Shown here: in pieces, positions 37,036 to 46,631 of the stretch
Numbering within the stretch: position 1 is the first letter of the stretch
Layout: the number at the start of each line of letters is the position of its first letter
From: Bacteroidota bacterium
Lineage (GTDB): Bacteria; Bacteroidota; Ignavibacteria; Ignavibacteriales; Ignavibacteriaceae
Length of the DNA stretch: 64,000 nt
Assembly: GCA_022573715.1 (NCBI GenBank)
Contig: JACZTL010000004.1
Location: 1-64,000, forward strand
Direction: 5' to 3'
The notes under the pieces: model-generated
Told to the model about the DNA's origin: nothing
Seen by the model: only the letters and a program-made list of their open reading frames with translations
The model's database searches: none
Position numbers and translations under genes: made by a program

Positions 37036-37934
37036 TATTTAAAAGAAAATAAATTTTTGAATATATATCCGGCAATAGTCGGATTTTCTTTCAGTCTGCG
37101 TATTGAATAGCTATACCAATGTTCACCGTATGGTATATAAATCCTAATTTTATAACCGTCTCTAACTATCTTATCTTTTAAATCTTCTCTTACACCAAGC
37201 AGCATTTGAAATTCAAAATTATCATTAGTTAAATTATATTTTTTAATCATTTTGTATGCTTCATTAATAAGATACTCGTCATGTGTTGCAATACCAACGT
37301 AATTGCCCGATGAAATAATTTCTTCTAATAGTTCTAAATAATTTTCCCTTATAGTTTTTCTTTTTTTGAAAGCAATGTCTTGTGATTCAACATAAATGCC
37401 TTTACACAATCTGTAATTAGTATTCATTTTATTTAAATCTTTTATATCATCCAAGCTTCTTTTAAGATATGCTTGTACAACAACACCTACCCTGTTATAT
37501 TTTTCTCTCAGTCTTTTTAATAAATCGAAAGTTAAAGTTGTGTAAGGTGAATCTTCCATATCAATACGTATAAAATTATTTACCTTTTCAACCTTTGCTA
37601 CTAATTCAGAAATTTGCTCATAAGCAAAATCACTGTCTATACTAAGCCCCATTTGTGTAGGTTTAATTGATAGATTCGCCTCTAGGTTTTCGGAAATAAT
37701 TTTATCAATAACTCGTTTTGCTTCTTCTTTCGATTCTATTGCTTCATCTTTATTTGTTACAGCTTCTCCAAGTACGTCCAATGTTGCAAGAATTCCTTTT
37801 TTATTAAGTTTTTTAACTAGATCAACTGCATCTTGAAGTGTTTCCCCCGCAATATATTTTTTGGAGAATTTCCAGACTAATTTCTTAGGCATAAATTGCA
37901 CAATAGTAACAATCAATTTATTTAGCGGATTCAA
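37035..37934 (-). CDS. Proline dehydrogenase (monofunctional PRODH)
   Basis: 299 residues. FAD-dependent TIM barrel with 'LSIKPTQMGL', 'IRIDMEDSPYT', 'VGVVVQAYLKRS', 'IATHDEYLIN', 'FEFQMLLGV' and the closing 'YIPYGEHWYSYSIRRLKENP', which is diagnostic for PRODH active sites (RR near the end binds proline carboxylate). It oxidises proline to pyrroline-5-carboxylate. The P5C dehydrogenase partner is not in the window. Confidence 0.93.
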   Translation of the reverse strand: MNPLNKLIVTIVQFMPKKLVWKFSKKYIAGETLQDAVDLVKKLNKKGILATLDVLGEAVTNKDEAIESKEEAKRVIDKIISENLEANLSIKPTQMGLSIDSDFAYEQISELVAKVEKVNNFIRIDMEDSPYTTLTFDLLKRLREKYNRVGVVVQAYLKRSLDDIKDLNKMNTNYRLCKGIYVESQDIAFKKRKTIRENYLELLEEIISSGNYVGIATHDEYLINEAYKMIKKYNLTNDNFEFQMLLGVREDLKDKIVRDGYKIRIYIPYGEHWYSYSIRRLKENPTIAGYIFKNLFSFK

Positions 37935-38005
37935 TATTGTTTTCCTTTAATTTGATAAACAAATTTACTTTAACAGTTTTACCATTTCAATTACATTAAT
38001 TACAA

Positions 38006-38839
38006 TTATTTTAAAATAAACTTACCGGTTTCATAAGTGCCAAAAGATTTTATTTCAGACGAAATTTCTTTAAGGTGATCAATTGCTAATTTTATTTTTC
38101 CATCTTTTAGATCACCAACAAAATCAATATAAAATAGATATTGAAATGGTTTATCCGGTAACGGTCTTGATTCAATTTTTAAAAGGTCGATATCTCTTAG
38201 TGCGAATACACTTAAAGCTTTAAATAAAGCTCCGGGTATACTTTTTAGCTCAATACTTATAGACGTTTTTGGATTATTTAATTTCCCCCTATGTGGACTT
38301 TGAGCAATAATTAGAAACCTCGTGTAATTTTTCTTTTTGTTTTGAATATTTGATCTAACTATTTTTAATCCGTAAATTTTCGCTGCTTCCCTGCTAGCAA
38401 TAGCAGCTGAGAATTCATCTTGATATTTGTTTAGCATTTTAGCTGAACCGGCTGTATCATAATTTGGTATTATTTTCACTTTAGGTATTGAGTCTAAAAA
38501 TATTGAACATTGACCTAAAGCCTGGGGGTGGGAATAAATTATTTTTATCTGTGAAAGCTTATATCTTTTGTTAGAAATCAGAAAGTGACTTATCTGAAGA
38601 TTAATTTCACCGACAATATAAAGAGAATTCTTTTGAAGCAAGTCAAGTGAATCAATTACGCTACCGTAAAGTGAATTCTCTATAGGTACAATGCCATAGT
38701 TTACTTTTTTATTTTTAACTTTATGAAAAACATCACTAAAAGAAAATGAAGTAGAAACTTTTATATTTATTCCAAAAAAACTTTTTGCAGCAATTTCACT
38801 AAAAGAACCTTTTTCACCTTGAATAGCAATCAATTTCAT
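38006..38839 (-). CDS. pheA: Prephenate dehydratase with ACT domain
   Basis: 277 residues. Catalytic domain with 'IQGEKGSFSE', 'YGIVPIENSLYGSV' and the 'NYTRFLII' motif (TRF is essential in the family); C-terminal ACT domain with 'PGALFKALSVFALRDIDLLKIESRP' features that bind phenylalanine for feedback. It converts prephenate to phenylpyruvate. It abuts coaE by 1 bp. Confidence 0.95.
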   Translation of the reverse strand: MKLIAIQGEKGSFSEIAAKSFFGINIKVSTSFSFSDVFHKVKNKKVNYGIVPIENSLYGSVIDSLDLLQKNSLYIVGEINLQISHFLISNKRYKLSQIKIIYSHPQALGQCSIFLDSIPKVKIIPNYDTAGSAKMLNKYQDEFSAAIASREAAKIYGLKIVRSNIQNKKKNYTRFLIIAQSPHRGKLNNPKTSISIELKSIPGALFKALSVFALRDIDLLKIESRPLPDKPFQYLFYIDFVGDLKDGKIKLAIDHLKEISSEIKSFGTYETGKFILK

Positions 38840-38840
38840 A

Positions 38841-39449
38841 CTATGTAGCTATACCTTTTAGAATCATTAAAAGCAATTCTGCCTTTTGTTCAAGCTCTTG
38901 AATACTACCATTGTTCTTAAATTCAAAATCCGCTCTTTTACTTTTTTCTTCTTCTTTTATCTGATTCTCTTCTCTTTTTTTAAATTCTTCAAAAGTATAT
39001 TTATCGCTTTTTTCTTTTCTCTTGAATCTGTTCCTAAGTTCAGAAGAAATTAGTACAACGTAATCAAAAAAATCTTCCATATCTGCTTCAAATATTAATG
39101 CAGCTTCAACAAAAAAAAAAAATTCATTCACAAGTAATGAATTAAATTGTTCATTAAGATTTTTTAAAACGGCAGGATGAATAATAGAATTTATTAATTG
39201 AACTTTTTGTGGGTCCGCAAATACCTTTTCAGCGAGAAACTTTTTATTTAATTCCTTACCACTAAATGTTTCAGGACCAAATACACTAATAATATCCGAT
39301 TTTACATCTTCATCATTTACTAATAGAACTTTTGCAATATCATCTGCTCTTAAAACTTTGTAACCTTTAGATTCAATATAATTGCAAAAAGTCGATTTAC
39401 CTGAACCAATATTTCCTGTTACAGCTATTTTAAGTTTTTTATTGTTCAT
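38841..39449 (-). CDS. coaE: Dephospho-CoA kinase
   Basis: 202 residues with P-loop GNIGSGKS (12-19), 'YKVLRADDIAKVLL' and 'VLKNLNEQF'. It performs the last step of coenzyme A synthesis. An A-run within the gene gives a long Lys/Phe stretch on the sense strand ('NEFFFFVEA'), which is a risk point for sequencing indels but the frame is intact. Confidence 0.94.
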   Translation of the reverse strand: MNNKKLKIAVTGNIGSGKSTFCNYIESKGYKVLRADDIAKVLLVNDEDVKSDIISVFGPETFSGKELNKKFLAEKVFADPQKVQLINSIIHPAVLKNLNEQFNSLLVNEFFFFVEAALIFEADMEDFFDYVVLISSELRNRFKRKEKSDKYTFEEFKKREENQIKEEEKSKRADFEFKNNGSIQELEQKAELLLMILKGIAT

Positions 39450-39474
39450 TTAAATAAATTTAGAAAATGAAAGT

Positions 39475-41049
39475 TTATTTAGCGTAACTTATTTTTCTAA
39501 TTTCTCTGATAACTGTAACTTTTATTTGCCCGGGATATTCCATTTCTTCTTGAATTTTCTCGGCAATATCGTGAGCTAATTTATCTGCAAGTGTATCATC
39601 AACTTTATCCTGTTCAACAACAACCCTAACTTCTCTCCCCGCTTGTATTGCATAAGTTTTTGCAACACCTTCAAACGATTTTGCCAATGCTTCAAGTGTT
39701 TCCAAACGTTTTACATAACCTTCCAACGGTTCTCGTCTGGCTCCAGGTCTTGCTCCGCTAATAGCATCAGCAGCCTGTACTAAAGGTGCAATGGGGTGTT
39801 CCATTTCTATATCTTCGTGGTGAGAACCTACAGCATTGGAAACAATAGGATCTTCATTATATTTTTTAGCTAAATCATAGCCAATCAGAGCGTGCGGTCC
39901 TTCAATATTTTTATCCACAGTTTTGCCAACATCATGCAATAATCCTGCACGTTTTGCCAGATTCACATCTAGCCCCACTTCAGCAGCCATAATTCCTGTC
40001 AAATAGGCAACTTCCACGCTATGCTGTAATAAATTTTGACCGTAACTTGAGCGATATCTCATTCTGCCGATGTGTTTGGTCAATTCAGGATGCATACTAT
40101 GCAATCCTAATTGAAGTACTGTGTTTTCTCCGTCTCTTACCAGCTCTTCTTCTAATTCAGTTTTAACTTTTTCAACAACTTCCTCTATTCTTGTCGGATG
40201 GATTCTTCCATCATTAATAAGTCTCTCTAAAGAAACTCTTGCAACTTCACGACGGAATTGATCAAAAGATGAAAGTATTACTGCTTCGGGGGTATCATCA
40301 ACAATAACGTCCACACCTGTTGCTGCTTCAAATGCTCTAATATTTCTTCCTTCCTTACCGATGATTCTTCCTTTCATATCATCGCTTTGAATTTGCACAA
40401 CAGAAACTGTTGTTTCAATTGAATGGTCGGCTGCCGTTCTTTGAATTGCTTGAACTATAATTTTCTGAGCATCTCTTTTTGCTTCGGCTTTTGCCTCCTC
40501 GTGTAAATCTTTAATAGTCTGTGATGCTTCAACTTTTGCATCTTTAATCATATTATCAATAAGTATTCTTTTGGCTTCTTCTTTGCTAAGCCCTGAAATT
40601 TTTTCTAGTTTTTCATTCTGTTCTTCTTCTGTTTTTTTGATTGATTCTAAACGCCTATGAATTTTTACTTGTGACTCATTTAATTGCTTTTCAAAATCTC
40701 TCGTCTCTTTTTCTTTCTTGATAACAAGATCAAATTTCTTTTCAATATTTTCTTCCCTGTTGCTAAACTGTTTTTCAAGATTTGCAAACTTATTTCTTTT
40801 ATTAGAAATTTCTTTGTCAAATTCACTTTTCTTTTTATACCATTCATCTTTAACTTCAAGAAGTTTTTCTCTTTTTAAATTGTTTACTTCTTTTTCAGCA
40901 TCTTTTAAAATTTGTTTTGCTTTTTCTTCAGCTGATGAAAGACTTTTCTTTCCTAATTTTGCATTCAGTACCCAACCGAGATAAAAGAATAATGCAACTA
41001 TAAAAACTGTTACCCCTATCATAATAACCATATTCTCAGTAATAGACAT
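39475..41049 (-). CDS. rny: Ribonuclease Y
   Basis: 524 residues. N-terminal membrane helix (8-28), long Lys/Glu coiled coil (about 35-190), KH domain with 'GRIIGKEGRNIRAFE', and HD domain with 'LLHDVGKT' near 370. It is an endoribonuclease that starts mRNA decay at the membrane. A good GGAGG precedes the ATG. The 6S RNA lies directly upstream on the same strand. Confidence 0.97.
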   Translation of the reverse strand: MSITENMVIMIGVTVFIVALFFYLGWVLNAKLGKKSLSSAEEKAKQILKDAEKEVNNLKREKLLEVKDEWYKKKSEFDKEISNKRNKFANLEKQFSNREENIEKKFDLVIKKEKETRDFEKQLNESQVKIHRRLESIKKTEEEQNEKLEKISGLSKEEAKRILIDNMIKDAKVEASQTIKDLHEEAKAEAKRDAQKIIVQAIQRTAADHSIETTVSVVQIQSDDMKGRIIGKEGRNIRAFEAATGVDVIVDDTPEAVILSSFDQFRREVARVSLERLINDGRIHPTRIEEVVEKVKTELEEELVRDGENTVLQLGLHSMHPELTKHIGRMRYRSSYGQNLLQHSVEVAYLTGIMAAEVGLDVNLAKRAGLLHDVGKTVDKNIEGPHALIGYDLAKKYNEDPIVSNAVGSHHEDIEMEHPIAPLVQAADAISGARPGARREPLEGYVKRLETLEALAKSFEGVAKTYAIQAGREVRVVVEQDKVDDTLADKLAHDIAEKIQEEMEYPGQIKVTVIREIRKISYAK

Positions 41050-41074
41050 TTTTCCTCCAAGTATTTGAATTTAA

Positions 41075-41280
41075 ACTCCGCTTCTGCCAGCCACTTGTTA
41101 ATAAGGAAAAACCCTATTAAGACAATGTGGGAACCTGCTCGAACGCTTTTTGCTTCCCCTGCTGCAAAAGGCAATCCTCTCATTTAACTGAAAGGTGGGG
41201 CCTGCAATAGACGCCGTAAGTCAAACTCCCTAATAATGAAAGTTAGTTTTTCATTTATTAAGGACTGACAGAGCGGAAAA
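41075..41280 (-). ncRNA. ssrS: 6S RNA
   Basis: About 205 nt between zapA and rny, on the same strand, the known place of ssrS downstream of zapA in many bacteria. The ends form a long closing stem: TCCGCT-TCTGCCAG (41077-41090) pairs with CTGACAG-AGCGGA (41265-41277), leaving a long internal rod with an open centre, as in 6S RNA, which mimics an open promoter and binds sigma-70 RNA polymerase. Local GC content is well above the neighbouring non-coding DNA. The exact ends are estimates. Confidence 0.78.
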
Positions 41281-41282
41281 GA

Positions 41283-41579
41283 TTAAGAAGGGTTAGATAT
41301 TTCCGGTTCGTAAAGATTTAATTTTATTTTCTTTACTATATCTGAAGCTTGGATTAGGAATTCTCGGTTTTTATTTTTCTCAAGGAACAAATCATAAGCA
41401 ATATTTAAGCAAGCAATAATTGCAATGGTTTGTGCCGGTTGGTCAGGAAGTTCTTCTTTGGTCTCTTCCATAACTTTATTTACGTAAATAGCCAGTTCTT
41501 TTGCTATATCTTCATTTTCAACTAAGAGAGAATATTCCGTATCAAATATTTTTACTTTAAGCTTCTTTTTGTCTGCCAT
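41283..41579 (-). CDS. zapA: Cell division protein ZapA
   Basis: 98 residues: 'KKLKVKIFDTEYSLLVENEDIAKELAIYVNKVM' N-terminal beta-hairpin head and a C-terminal helix, the ZapA plan. It bundles FtsZ filaments. The stop codon lies within a few bases of the 6S RNA end. Confidence 0.93.
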   Translation of the reverse strand: MADKKKLKVKIFDTEYSLLVENEDIAKELAIYVNKVMEETKEELPDQPAQTIAIIACLNIAYDLFLEKNKNREFLIQASDIVKKIKLNLYEPEISNPS

Positions 41580-41614
41580 AAATATCTAATCCTTCAATAA
41601 TCCTTAATATTATA

Positions 41615-41929
41615 TTAAGAACTAATATGATAATCAATCCTTGTAAGCAAATTCTGTAATCTCGATTTAAGATTTGCTCTTTCTTCACTGCTTAACGAAT
41701 TAAACAAGGTGTTATTATCTTTTTCATTTTTCACCTCAGATAACTCTGATTCAAGGGCTACTACCCTTTGAGTTAATTCCGAGATATCTATCTGTGCACT
41801 TTCTAATTGTTTTTCCAAATCTGATTTTCTACTCGTAATATCACTACAATTAGACACTAAAATTGATACTTGTGTCTCTATAGCATTTAGGTCATTTAAT
41901 AAAATCTCAGATTTTGTATATTCAGACAA
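41615..41929 (-). CDS. Small coiled-coil protein between pheT and zapA
   Basis: 104 residues, no signal peptide, heptad pattern from about 10 to 70 ('SDITSRKSDLEKQLESAQIDISEL...'), then a helical tail ('EERANLKSRLQNLLTRIDYHI'). I do not recognise a named family. Position directly before zapA and coiled-coil form suggest a division-associated partner comparable to ZapB, but this is an inference from context. It starts 1 bp after pheT ends. Confidence 0.8.
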   Translation of the reverse strand: MSEYTKSEILLNDLNAIETQVSILVSNCSDITSRKSDLEKQLESAQIDISELTQRVVALESELSEVKNEKDNNTLFNSLSSEERANLKSRLQNLLTRIDYHISS

Positions 41930-44335
41930 TTAATTACCTCTTAATTGTGCACTAAATTTTTTTGTAACCGCAGCAATTAAACTACGGAAATCTTTTTCAA
42001 CTTCTTCTTCTGTCAGCGTTTGTTTATCGGAATAATACTCTAGGGCAAACGCCAAACTCTTTTTGTTTTTCCCTAATGATTCATGTTCAAATAAATCAAA
42101 AAGAAGAACAGATTTAAGTAAATCAGAACTTTCTTTATTTATAAAATCTTTAACCGTTTCAAAATCAATTTCCTTATCAAATATAAAAGCAAAGTCTCTG
42201 TATATTTTAGGAAATTTCAACGGTTCAATATAATATTTTTTATCCGGAATTATGCTTTTTATTAACTCCAAATCATACTCAAACAAATATACCTCCTGCG
42301 CAATATCGAATTGTTTAAGAATGTTTTTATTTAACTTTCCTCCTTCTCCTATTTTTGTTTCTTTATATTTTTTTTGAATGTAATAATCGTAAAAATTACT
42401 TACAACATTATTATAGGAATCATTTAAAACATTGTCAAGTAAAATTTTTCTTTCAAAGCTATTTAACAAGCCTTTTAAATTATAAAAATCATATTCCTTT
42501 TCCTTCACGAACCACTGTTTTTTGCTTGATTTGCCTGTCAATATAAATATTAATTTCTCTTTTTCAGTAAAATCATCAAAATTTGATATCTTCTTATCAT
42601 TAAGTTTATTAAACACATTTCCAATTTCAAAAAGCAGTAAATCTTTTTCACCGTGCTTAATATTTTGAGATACTACTTTTAATGCGCCCTGAATTAGAGA
42701 TGTTCTTAAATATTCCATATCCAGGCTTTGAGGATTTTTAACCAAAACCGGGGTACCAATAACTGAAGCTGTTTCTTTATTCTGCAGAGGATTGGTTATC
42801 ATTTCGTAAAATCCCAAACCATTTGCAGTTATTCTTATTAATTCGGCAAACGTTGTTTCATCAGTTTTTTTATTGAGTGTGATTGATATTTTTGAAATTG
42901 TTGGAATATTTTCATACCCGTTTATGCGGGCTATTTCTTCTATCACATCCACTTCTCTTTCAATATCCGGTCTGAATGTGGGAATTGATACAGTGAGATT
43001 GTCTTTTTCTTCGGAAACAATTTTTAATTCCAAATTGTTTAGAATATTTTTAATTTTTTCTTTGGCTATATCGTAGCCCAATAATTTTGTAACACGGGAG
43101 TAACGTATTATTATTTTTCGCGGTTCAATTCTATTAGGATAGTTATCTAATATGCCATCAATATTTATCCCACAAGCTAATTCTGCTATTAAACTTGCTG
43201 CTCTTTCCACTGCATAATCCGTAATTTTTGGATCTGTTCCTCTCTCAAATCTGTAAGAAGCATCTGTATTTAACTGAAGTGATTTTGCAGTTCTTCTAAT
43301 AGATGAAGGATTGAAATATGCACTTTCAATTAGTATGTCTTTAGTGTTTTCATTTATTTCGGAATTCTCTCCGCCCATTACTCCGGCAATAGCTATATGC
43401 TTTTCACCGTCACAAATCATTAATGTATCTTTAGGCAGGACCCGTTCTTTTGAATCTAAAGTTATAAACCTTATTTCTTTATCCGTACTTTTAACAACAA
43501 TTTTTTGTTTTGCTAATTTATTTAAATCAAAAGCATGCAGAGGCTGACCTATTTCGTGCATAACAAAGTTAGTAACATCAACAATGTTATTGATCGGTTT
43601 TAGCCCGATGTTTTTTAGCTTTTCTTTTAGCCAAACCGGTGATTCTTTTATCTGAATATTCTTAATAATCTTAGCAGAATATCTTAGACAATTTTCTACA
43701 TCTTCAATTTCAACAGTAGCAAATTTTGAAGCTTCACCTGAACTTTTTGATATTTTAACTTCCGGAATTTTCAATATTTTTCCAAGTAAAGCACAAACAT
43801 CTCTTGCTACACCGATATGAGAAAGTGCATCCGGGCGGTTCGGAGTAATTGCTATTTCCATAATAACATCATTTAAATTCATTACATCACATAAAGGTGT
43901 GCCCTCTAACAGAGAATCATCCAACACCATTATTCCATCGTGATCGTCACCAAATTCTAATTCATCTTCGCTGCAAATCATACCGCAGGATTCAACTCCG
44001 CGGATTTTTACTTTTTTTAGTTGGAAATTACCTTTTGGAATTACCGAACCAATAGGCGCAAAAATTATTTTTTGACCTTTATCAACATTAGGCGCGCCGC
44101 AAATAACCTGTAAATCTTCTTTACCGTTCGATACCGTACAAAGTGATAATCTATCTGCGTTTGGGTGTTTGTTTTTTTCTTTTACGTATCCAACTATAAA
44201 ATCTTTGTAAATCTCTTTTTGATCAACGTAATCTTCAACTTCCAAACCGGACATTGTTAAATTATTAACAAGATCCTCTACAGGCATATCACCGATGTCT
44301 ACATATTCTTTTAACCAATTAAGTGAGATTTTCAA
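41930..44335 (-). CDS. pheT: Phenylalanine--tRNA ligase beta subunit
   Basis: 801 residues in the usual order: tRNA-binding EMAP-like domain (about 40-150, 'VCGAPNV'), B3/B4 editing domain, B5 DNA-binding fold (about 400-470), catalytic-like core, and C-terminal anticodon-binding FDX-ACB domain ('FPKIYRDFAFIFDKEI'). It forms the alpha2-beta2 enzyme with pheS, 15 bp upstream. Confidence 0.97.
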   Translation of the reverse strand: MKISLNWLKEYVDIGDMPVEDLVNNLTMSGLEVEDYVDQKEIYKDFIVGYVKEKNKHPNADRLSLCTVSNGKEDLQVICGAPNVDKGQKIIFAPIGSVIPKGNFQLKKVKIRGVESCGMICSEDELEFGDDHDGIMVLDDSLLEGTPLCDVMNLNDVIMEIAITPNRPDALSHIGVARDVCALLGKILKIPEVKISKSSGEASKFATVEIEDVENCLRYSAKIIKNIQIKESPVWLKEKLKNIGLKPINNIVDVTNFVMHEIGQPLHAFDLNKLAKQKIVVKSTDKEIRFITLDSKERVLPKDTLMICDGEKHIAIAGVMGGENSEINENTKDILIESAYFNPSSIRRTAKSLQLNTDASYRFERGTDPKITDYAVERAASLIAELACGINIDGILDNYPNRIEPRKIIIRYSRVTKLLGYDIAKEKIKNILNNLELKIVSEEKDNLTVSIPTFRPDIEREVDVIEEIARINGYENIPTISKISITLNKKTDETTFAELIRITANGLGFYEMITNPLQNKETASVIGTPVLVKNPQSLDMEYLRTSLIQGALKVVSQNIKHGEKDLLLFEIGNVFNKLNDKKISNFDDFTEKEKLIFILTGKSSKKQWFVKEKEYDFYNLKGLLNSFERKILLDNVLNDSYNNVVSNFYDYYIQKKYKETKIGEGGKLNKNILKQFDIAQEVYLFEYDLELIKSIIPDKKYYIEPLKFPKIYRDFAFIFDKEIDFETVKDFINKESSDLLKSVLLFDLFEHESLGKNKKSLAFALEYYSDKQTLTEEEVEKDFRSLIAAVTKKFSAQLRGN

Positions 44336-44350
44336 TCTATAAGCTCCGTA

Positions 44351-45364
44351 TTAAAACTGTTTTAAAAATCTATAATCATTTTCAAAGAAAACCCTTATAT
44401 CCGTTATCCCGTATTTTAACATAGCAATTCTTTCAATTCCCATTCCGAAAGCATAGCCTGTATATTTTTCATTATCATAACCAACATTGTCAAATACATT
44501 CGGATCAACCATACCGCAACCCAATATTTCCAGCCAGCCAGTATGTTTACAAATTTTACATCCGTCACCGTTACAAATAAAACAAGTAATATCCATTTCA
44601 GCACTAGGTTCCGTAAAAGGAAAGAAACTAGGTCGAAAACGGAATTTTAAATTATTTCCGTAAAATTGTTTCGCAAAAGAAACCAATGTTCCCTTTAGTT
44701 CAGAAAATGTCACATCAGTATCTACATATAAACCTTCAACTTGATGAAACATACAATAACTTCTGGAACTAATAGCTTCATTCCTGTAAACACGTCCCGG
44801 CATAATTGCTCTTACAGGTGGTTTCTGTGCTTGCATTAGTCTTATTTGAACCGGAGAAGTGTGTGTGCGTAAAACAAAATCATCGCCTATAAAAAAAGTG
44901 TCTTGCATATCTCTTGCAGGATGATCGGGTGGAAAATTTAGTGCTTCAAAATTATTGTAATCGGATTCTAGTTCTGGCCCTTCAAAAACAGAAAACCCCA
45001 TACCTTTGAAAATTGATTTGATTTCATCGAGGGTTTGAGTTAAAATATGCTTGCTCCCGATGTTTCTTTCTAATCCCGGTAATGTAAAATCAATATCAAT
45101 ATTTTTACTATTGTTACTCTTAGAAATTTGTTCATTTACAACATTAAATTGACTTTGAAGTTCCGAACGAAATATGTTTAAAACCTTTCCTAATTGAGGT
45201 TTTTCATCCTTGTGGGCATCTTTTAGCAGAATAAATAAAGAAGCTACTAAACCATTTTTACTAAAGTACTTAACTCTTAATTCTTCAAGTTGTTTATCGT
45301 TATCTATATTAGAAATTTCATTTGAAAAATCTTTTTTTATCTGCTCTATTTTTCCTTGAAGCAT
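44351..45364 (-). CDS. pheS: Phenylalanine--tRNA ligase alpha subunit
   Basis: About 337 residues. Class II core with 'DTFFIGDDFVLRTHTSPVQIR' motif 2 region, 'FRPSFFPFTEPSAEMDI' and 'GFGMGIERIAML'-type motif 3 (here 'AFGMGIERIAMLKYG'). A Cys4 knuckle 'CFICNGDGCKICKHTGW' interrupts the core, as in many bacterial PheS. I start at ATG 45364 (MLQGKIEQ...), as family N-termini do; an upstream in-frame ATG at 45388 adds 8 unconserved residues. Confidence 0.95.
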   Translation of the reverse strand: MLQGKIEQIKKDFSNEISNIDNDKQLEELRVKYFSKNGLVASLFILLKDAHKDEKPQLGKVLNIFRSELQSQFNVVNEQISKSNNSKNIDIDFTLPGLERNIGSKHILTQTLDEIKSIFKGMGFSVFEGPELESDYNNFEALNFPPDHPARDMQDTFFIGDDFVLRTHTSPVQIRLMQAQKPPVRAIMPGRVYRNEAISSRSYCMFHQVEGLYVDTDVTFSELKGTLVSFAKQFYGNNLKFRFRPSFFPFTEPSAEMDITCFICNGDGCKICKHTGWLEILGCGMVDPNVFDNVGYDNEKYTGYAFGMGIERIAMLKYGITDIRVFFENDYRFLKQF

Positions 45365-45480
45365 TACGTTTCCCGTATATATACTCACTCTTCTTATTTT
45401 TTTTATTTGGGCTTTGATGCTTTTTCTACATTCAATAAATAAAGAATTGTGAAGAGGATACTTGTAAATTATTTAAAATG

Positions 45481-45504
45481 ATGCCCCCTAAAAAATTAGG
45501 AGGC
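45481..45504 (-). terminator. Hairpin after rplT
   Basis: TGCCTCCTAA and TTAGGGGGCA form a stem on the minus strand directly after the rplT stop, separating thrS-infC-rpmI-rplT from pheS-pheT. The downstream tract is T-rich but not a pure T-run. Confidence 0.55.
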
Positions 45505-45510
45505 AATAAA

Positions 45511-45858
45511 TTAATTTTTAGTAAATAAAACTAATTCACTAAAAACAGATGGATTTTCGAGAGCTAAACTTGCCAATACTTTTCTATTTATATTTATTCC
45601 TTTCAAACTTAAAGCATGAATAAGCCTGGAATATGTAATACCGTTTTGCCTTGCAGCAGCATTTATTCGAATTATCCATAATCTTCTAAAGGTTCTTTTC
45701 TTTAATCTTCTATCTCTGTAAGCGTGAAGAAAACCTTTTTCGACGTGGTTTTTAGCAACAGTATAAACTTTGCTTCTTGCTCCCCAATATCCTTTAGCAA
45801 GTTTTAGAATCTTCTTTCTTCTTTTATGAGAAGCTACTTTATTTTGTGAACGAGGCAT
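45511..45858 (-). CDS. rplT: 50S ribosomal protein L20
   Basis: 115 residues: '[31 protein letters not shown]' basic N-terminal extension and the globular C-terminal half ('[19 protein letters not shown]'). It is an early assembly protein of the large subunit and feedback regulator of its operon in many bacteria. Confidence 0.98.
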   Translation of the reverse strand: MPRSQNKVASHKRRKKILKLAKGYWGARSKVYTVAKNHVEKGFLHAYRDRRLKKRTFRRLWIIRINAAARQNGITYSRLIHALSLKGININRKVLASLALENPSVFSELVLFTKN

Positions 45859-45875
45859 ATTAATTATCCTTTATC

Positions 45876-46067
45876 TTATTGTATCATAGTTTTTACGCGC
45901 TTTTCTTCTGATTTTGAAACAAGAGTAGCGTGGCGTAAATTACGCTTTCTCTTTGTTGATTTTGAAGTCAAAATATGACTTGTATAAGCTTTTTTTCTTT
46001 TTATTTTACCGGAGGCAGTTTTCCTAAAACTTTTACTTGCGCCTTTGTTACTTTTCATTTTTGGCAT
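45876..46067 (-). CDS. rpmI: 50S ribosomal protein L35
   Basis: 63 residues: '[31 protein letters not shown]', the standard L35 start, and '[17 protein letters not shown]' end. Lies 13 bp after infC and 17 bp before rplT. Confidence 0.97.
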   Translation of the reverse strand: MPKMKSNKGASKSFRKTASGKIKRKKAYTSHILTSKSTKRKRNLRHATLVSKSEEKRVKTMIQ

Positions 46068-46080
46068 TTTTTTAATCCTA

Positions 46081-46617
46081 TTAGTTTTTCTTTTTTCCTT
46101 TAGATTTTAATGGAACTAAAATTAAATTCATATTCCGCCCTTCCATTTTAAGCGGAGATTCTATTTTGGAAATATCTTCAACTTTTTCTACAAATCTTGC
46201 AAGTAATTCTTCACCTTGTTCCTTATATGCCATTTGCCTTCCTTTAAACATAACTGAAATTTTAACTTTGTTTCCGTCTTCCAAAAAATTCATTGCATGC
46301 CTAGCTTTAAACTCAAAATCGTGCACATCAGTATTGGGATGAAGTCTTATTTCTTTTAAAATAGATACAGCTTGATTCTTTTTTTGTAATTTTTCTCTCT
46401 TTTGTTGTTCATATTTAAACTTACCGTAATCAATAATTTTGCAAACAGGAGGAGCAGCTTGCGGTGCTATTTCTACTAAATCCTGTCCTCTTTCTTCAGC
46501 TATTTCCAATGCATCATTTATCAGCATTATTCCTAATTGTTTACCATCAATATCTATTACTCTTACCTGTTCAGAAACAATTTCTTCATTCACTCTAACA
46601 AAATTTTTTTTAGCGAT
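46081..46617 (-). CDS. infC: Translation initiation factor IF-3, probably from an AUC codon
   Basis: About 178 residues. N-domain '[21 protein letters not shown]', linker rich in Lys, and C-domain '[32 protein letters not shown]'. No ATG fits: the conserved reading frame runs upstream of the GTG at 46593 into '[12 protein letters not shown]'. A Shine-Dalgarno GAGAGG (46629-46624) lies 6 nt before an ATC codon at 46617, and none lies before the GTG. Rare AUU/AUC/AUA starts are known for infC and allow IF-3 to regulate itself, so AUC is the best reading. thrS ends just before. Confidence 0.93.
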   Translation of the reverse strand: MAKKNFVRVNEEIVSEQVRVIDIDGKQLGIMLINDALEIAEERGQDLVEIAPQAAPPVCKIIDYGKFKYEQQKREKLQKKNQAVSILKEIRLHPNTDVHDFEFKARHAMNFLEDGNKVKISVMFKGRQMAYKEQGEELLARFVEKVEDISKIESPLKMEGRNMNLILVPLKSKGKKKN

Positions 46618-46631
46618 TGAATACCTCTCAG

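Noticed and set aside
39100-39130. Frameshift in coaE at the long A-run
   Set aside because: The frame stays intact across the run and the protein has normal length.
45389-45510. L20 or pheS leader attenuator
   Set aside because: No leader peptide with Phe codons and no alternative pair of hairpins was visible. Only the single stem after rplT is clear.
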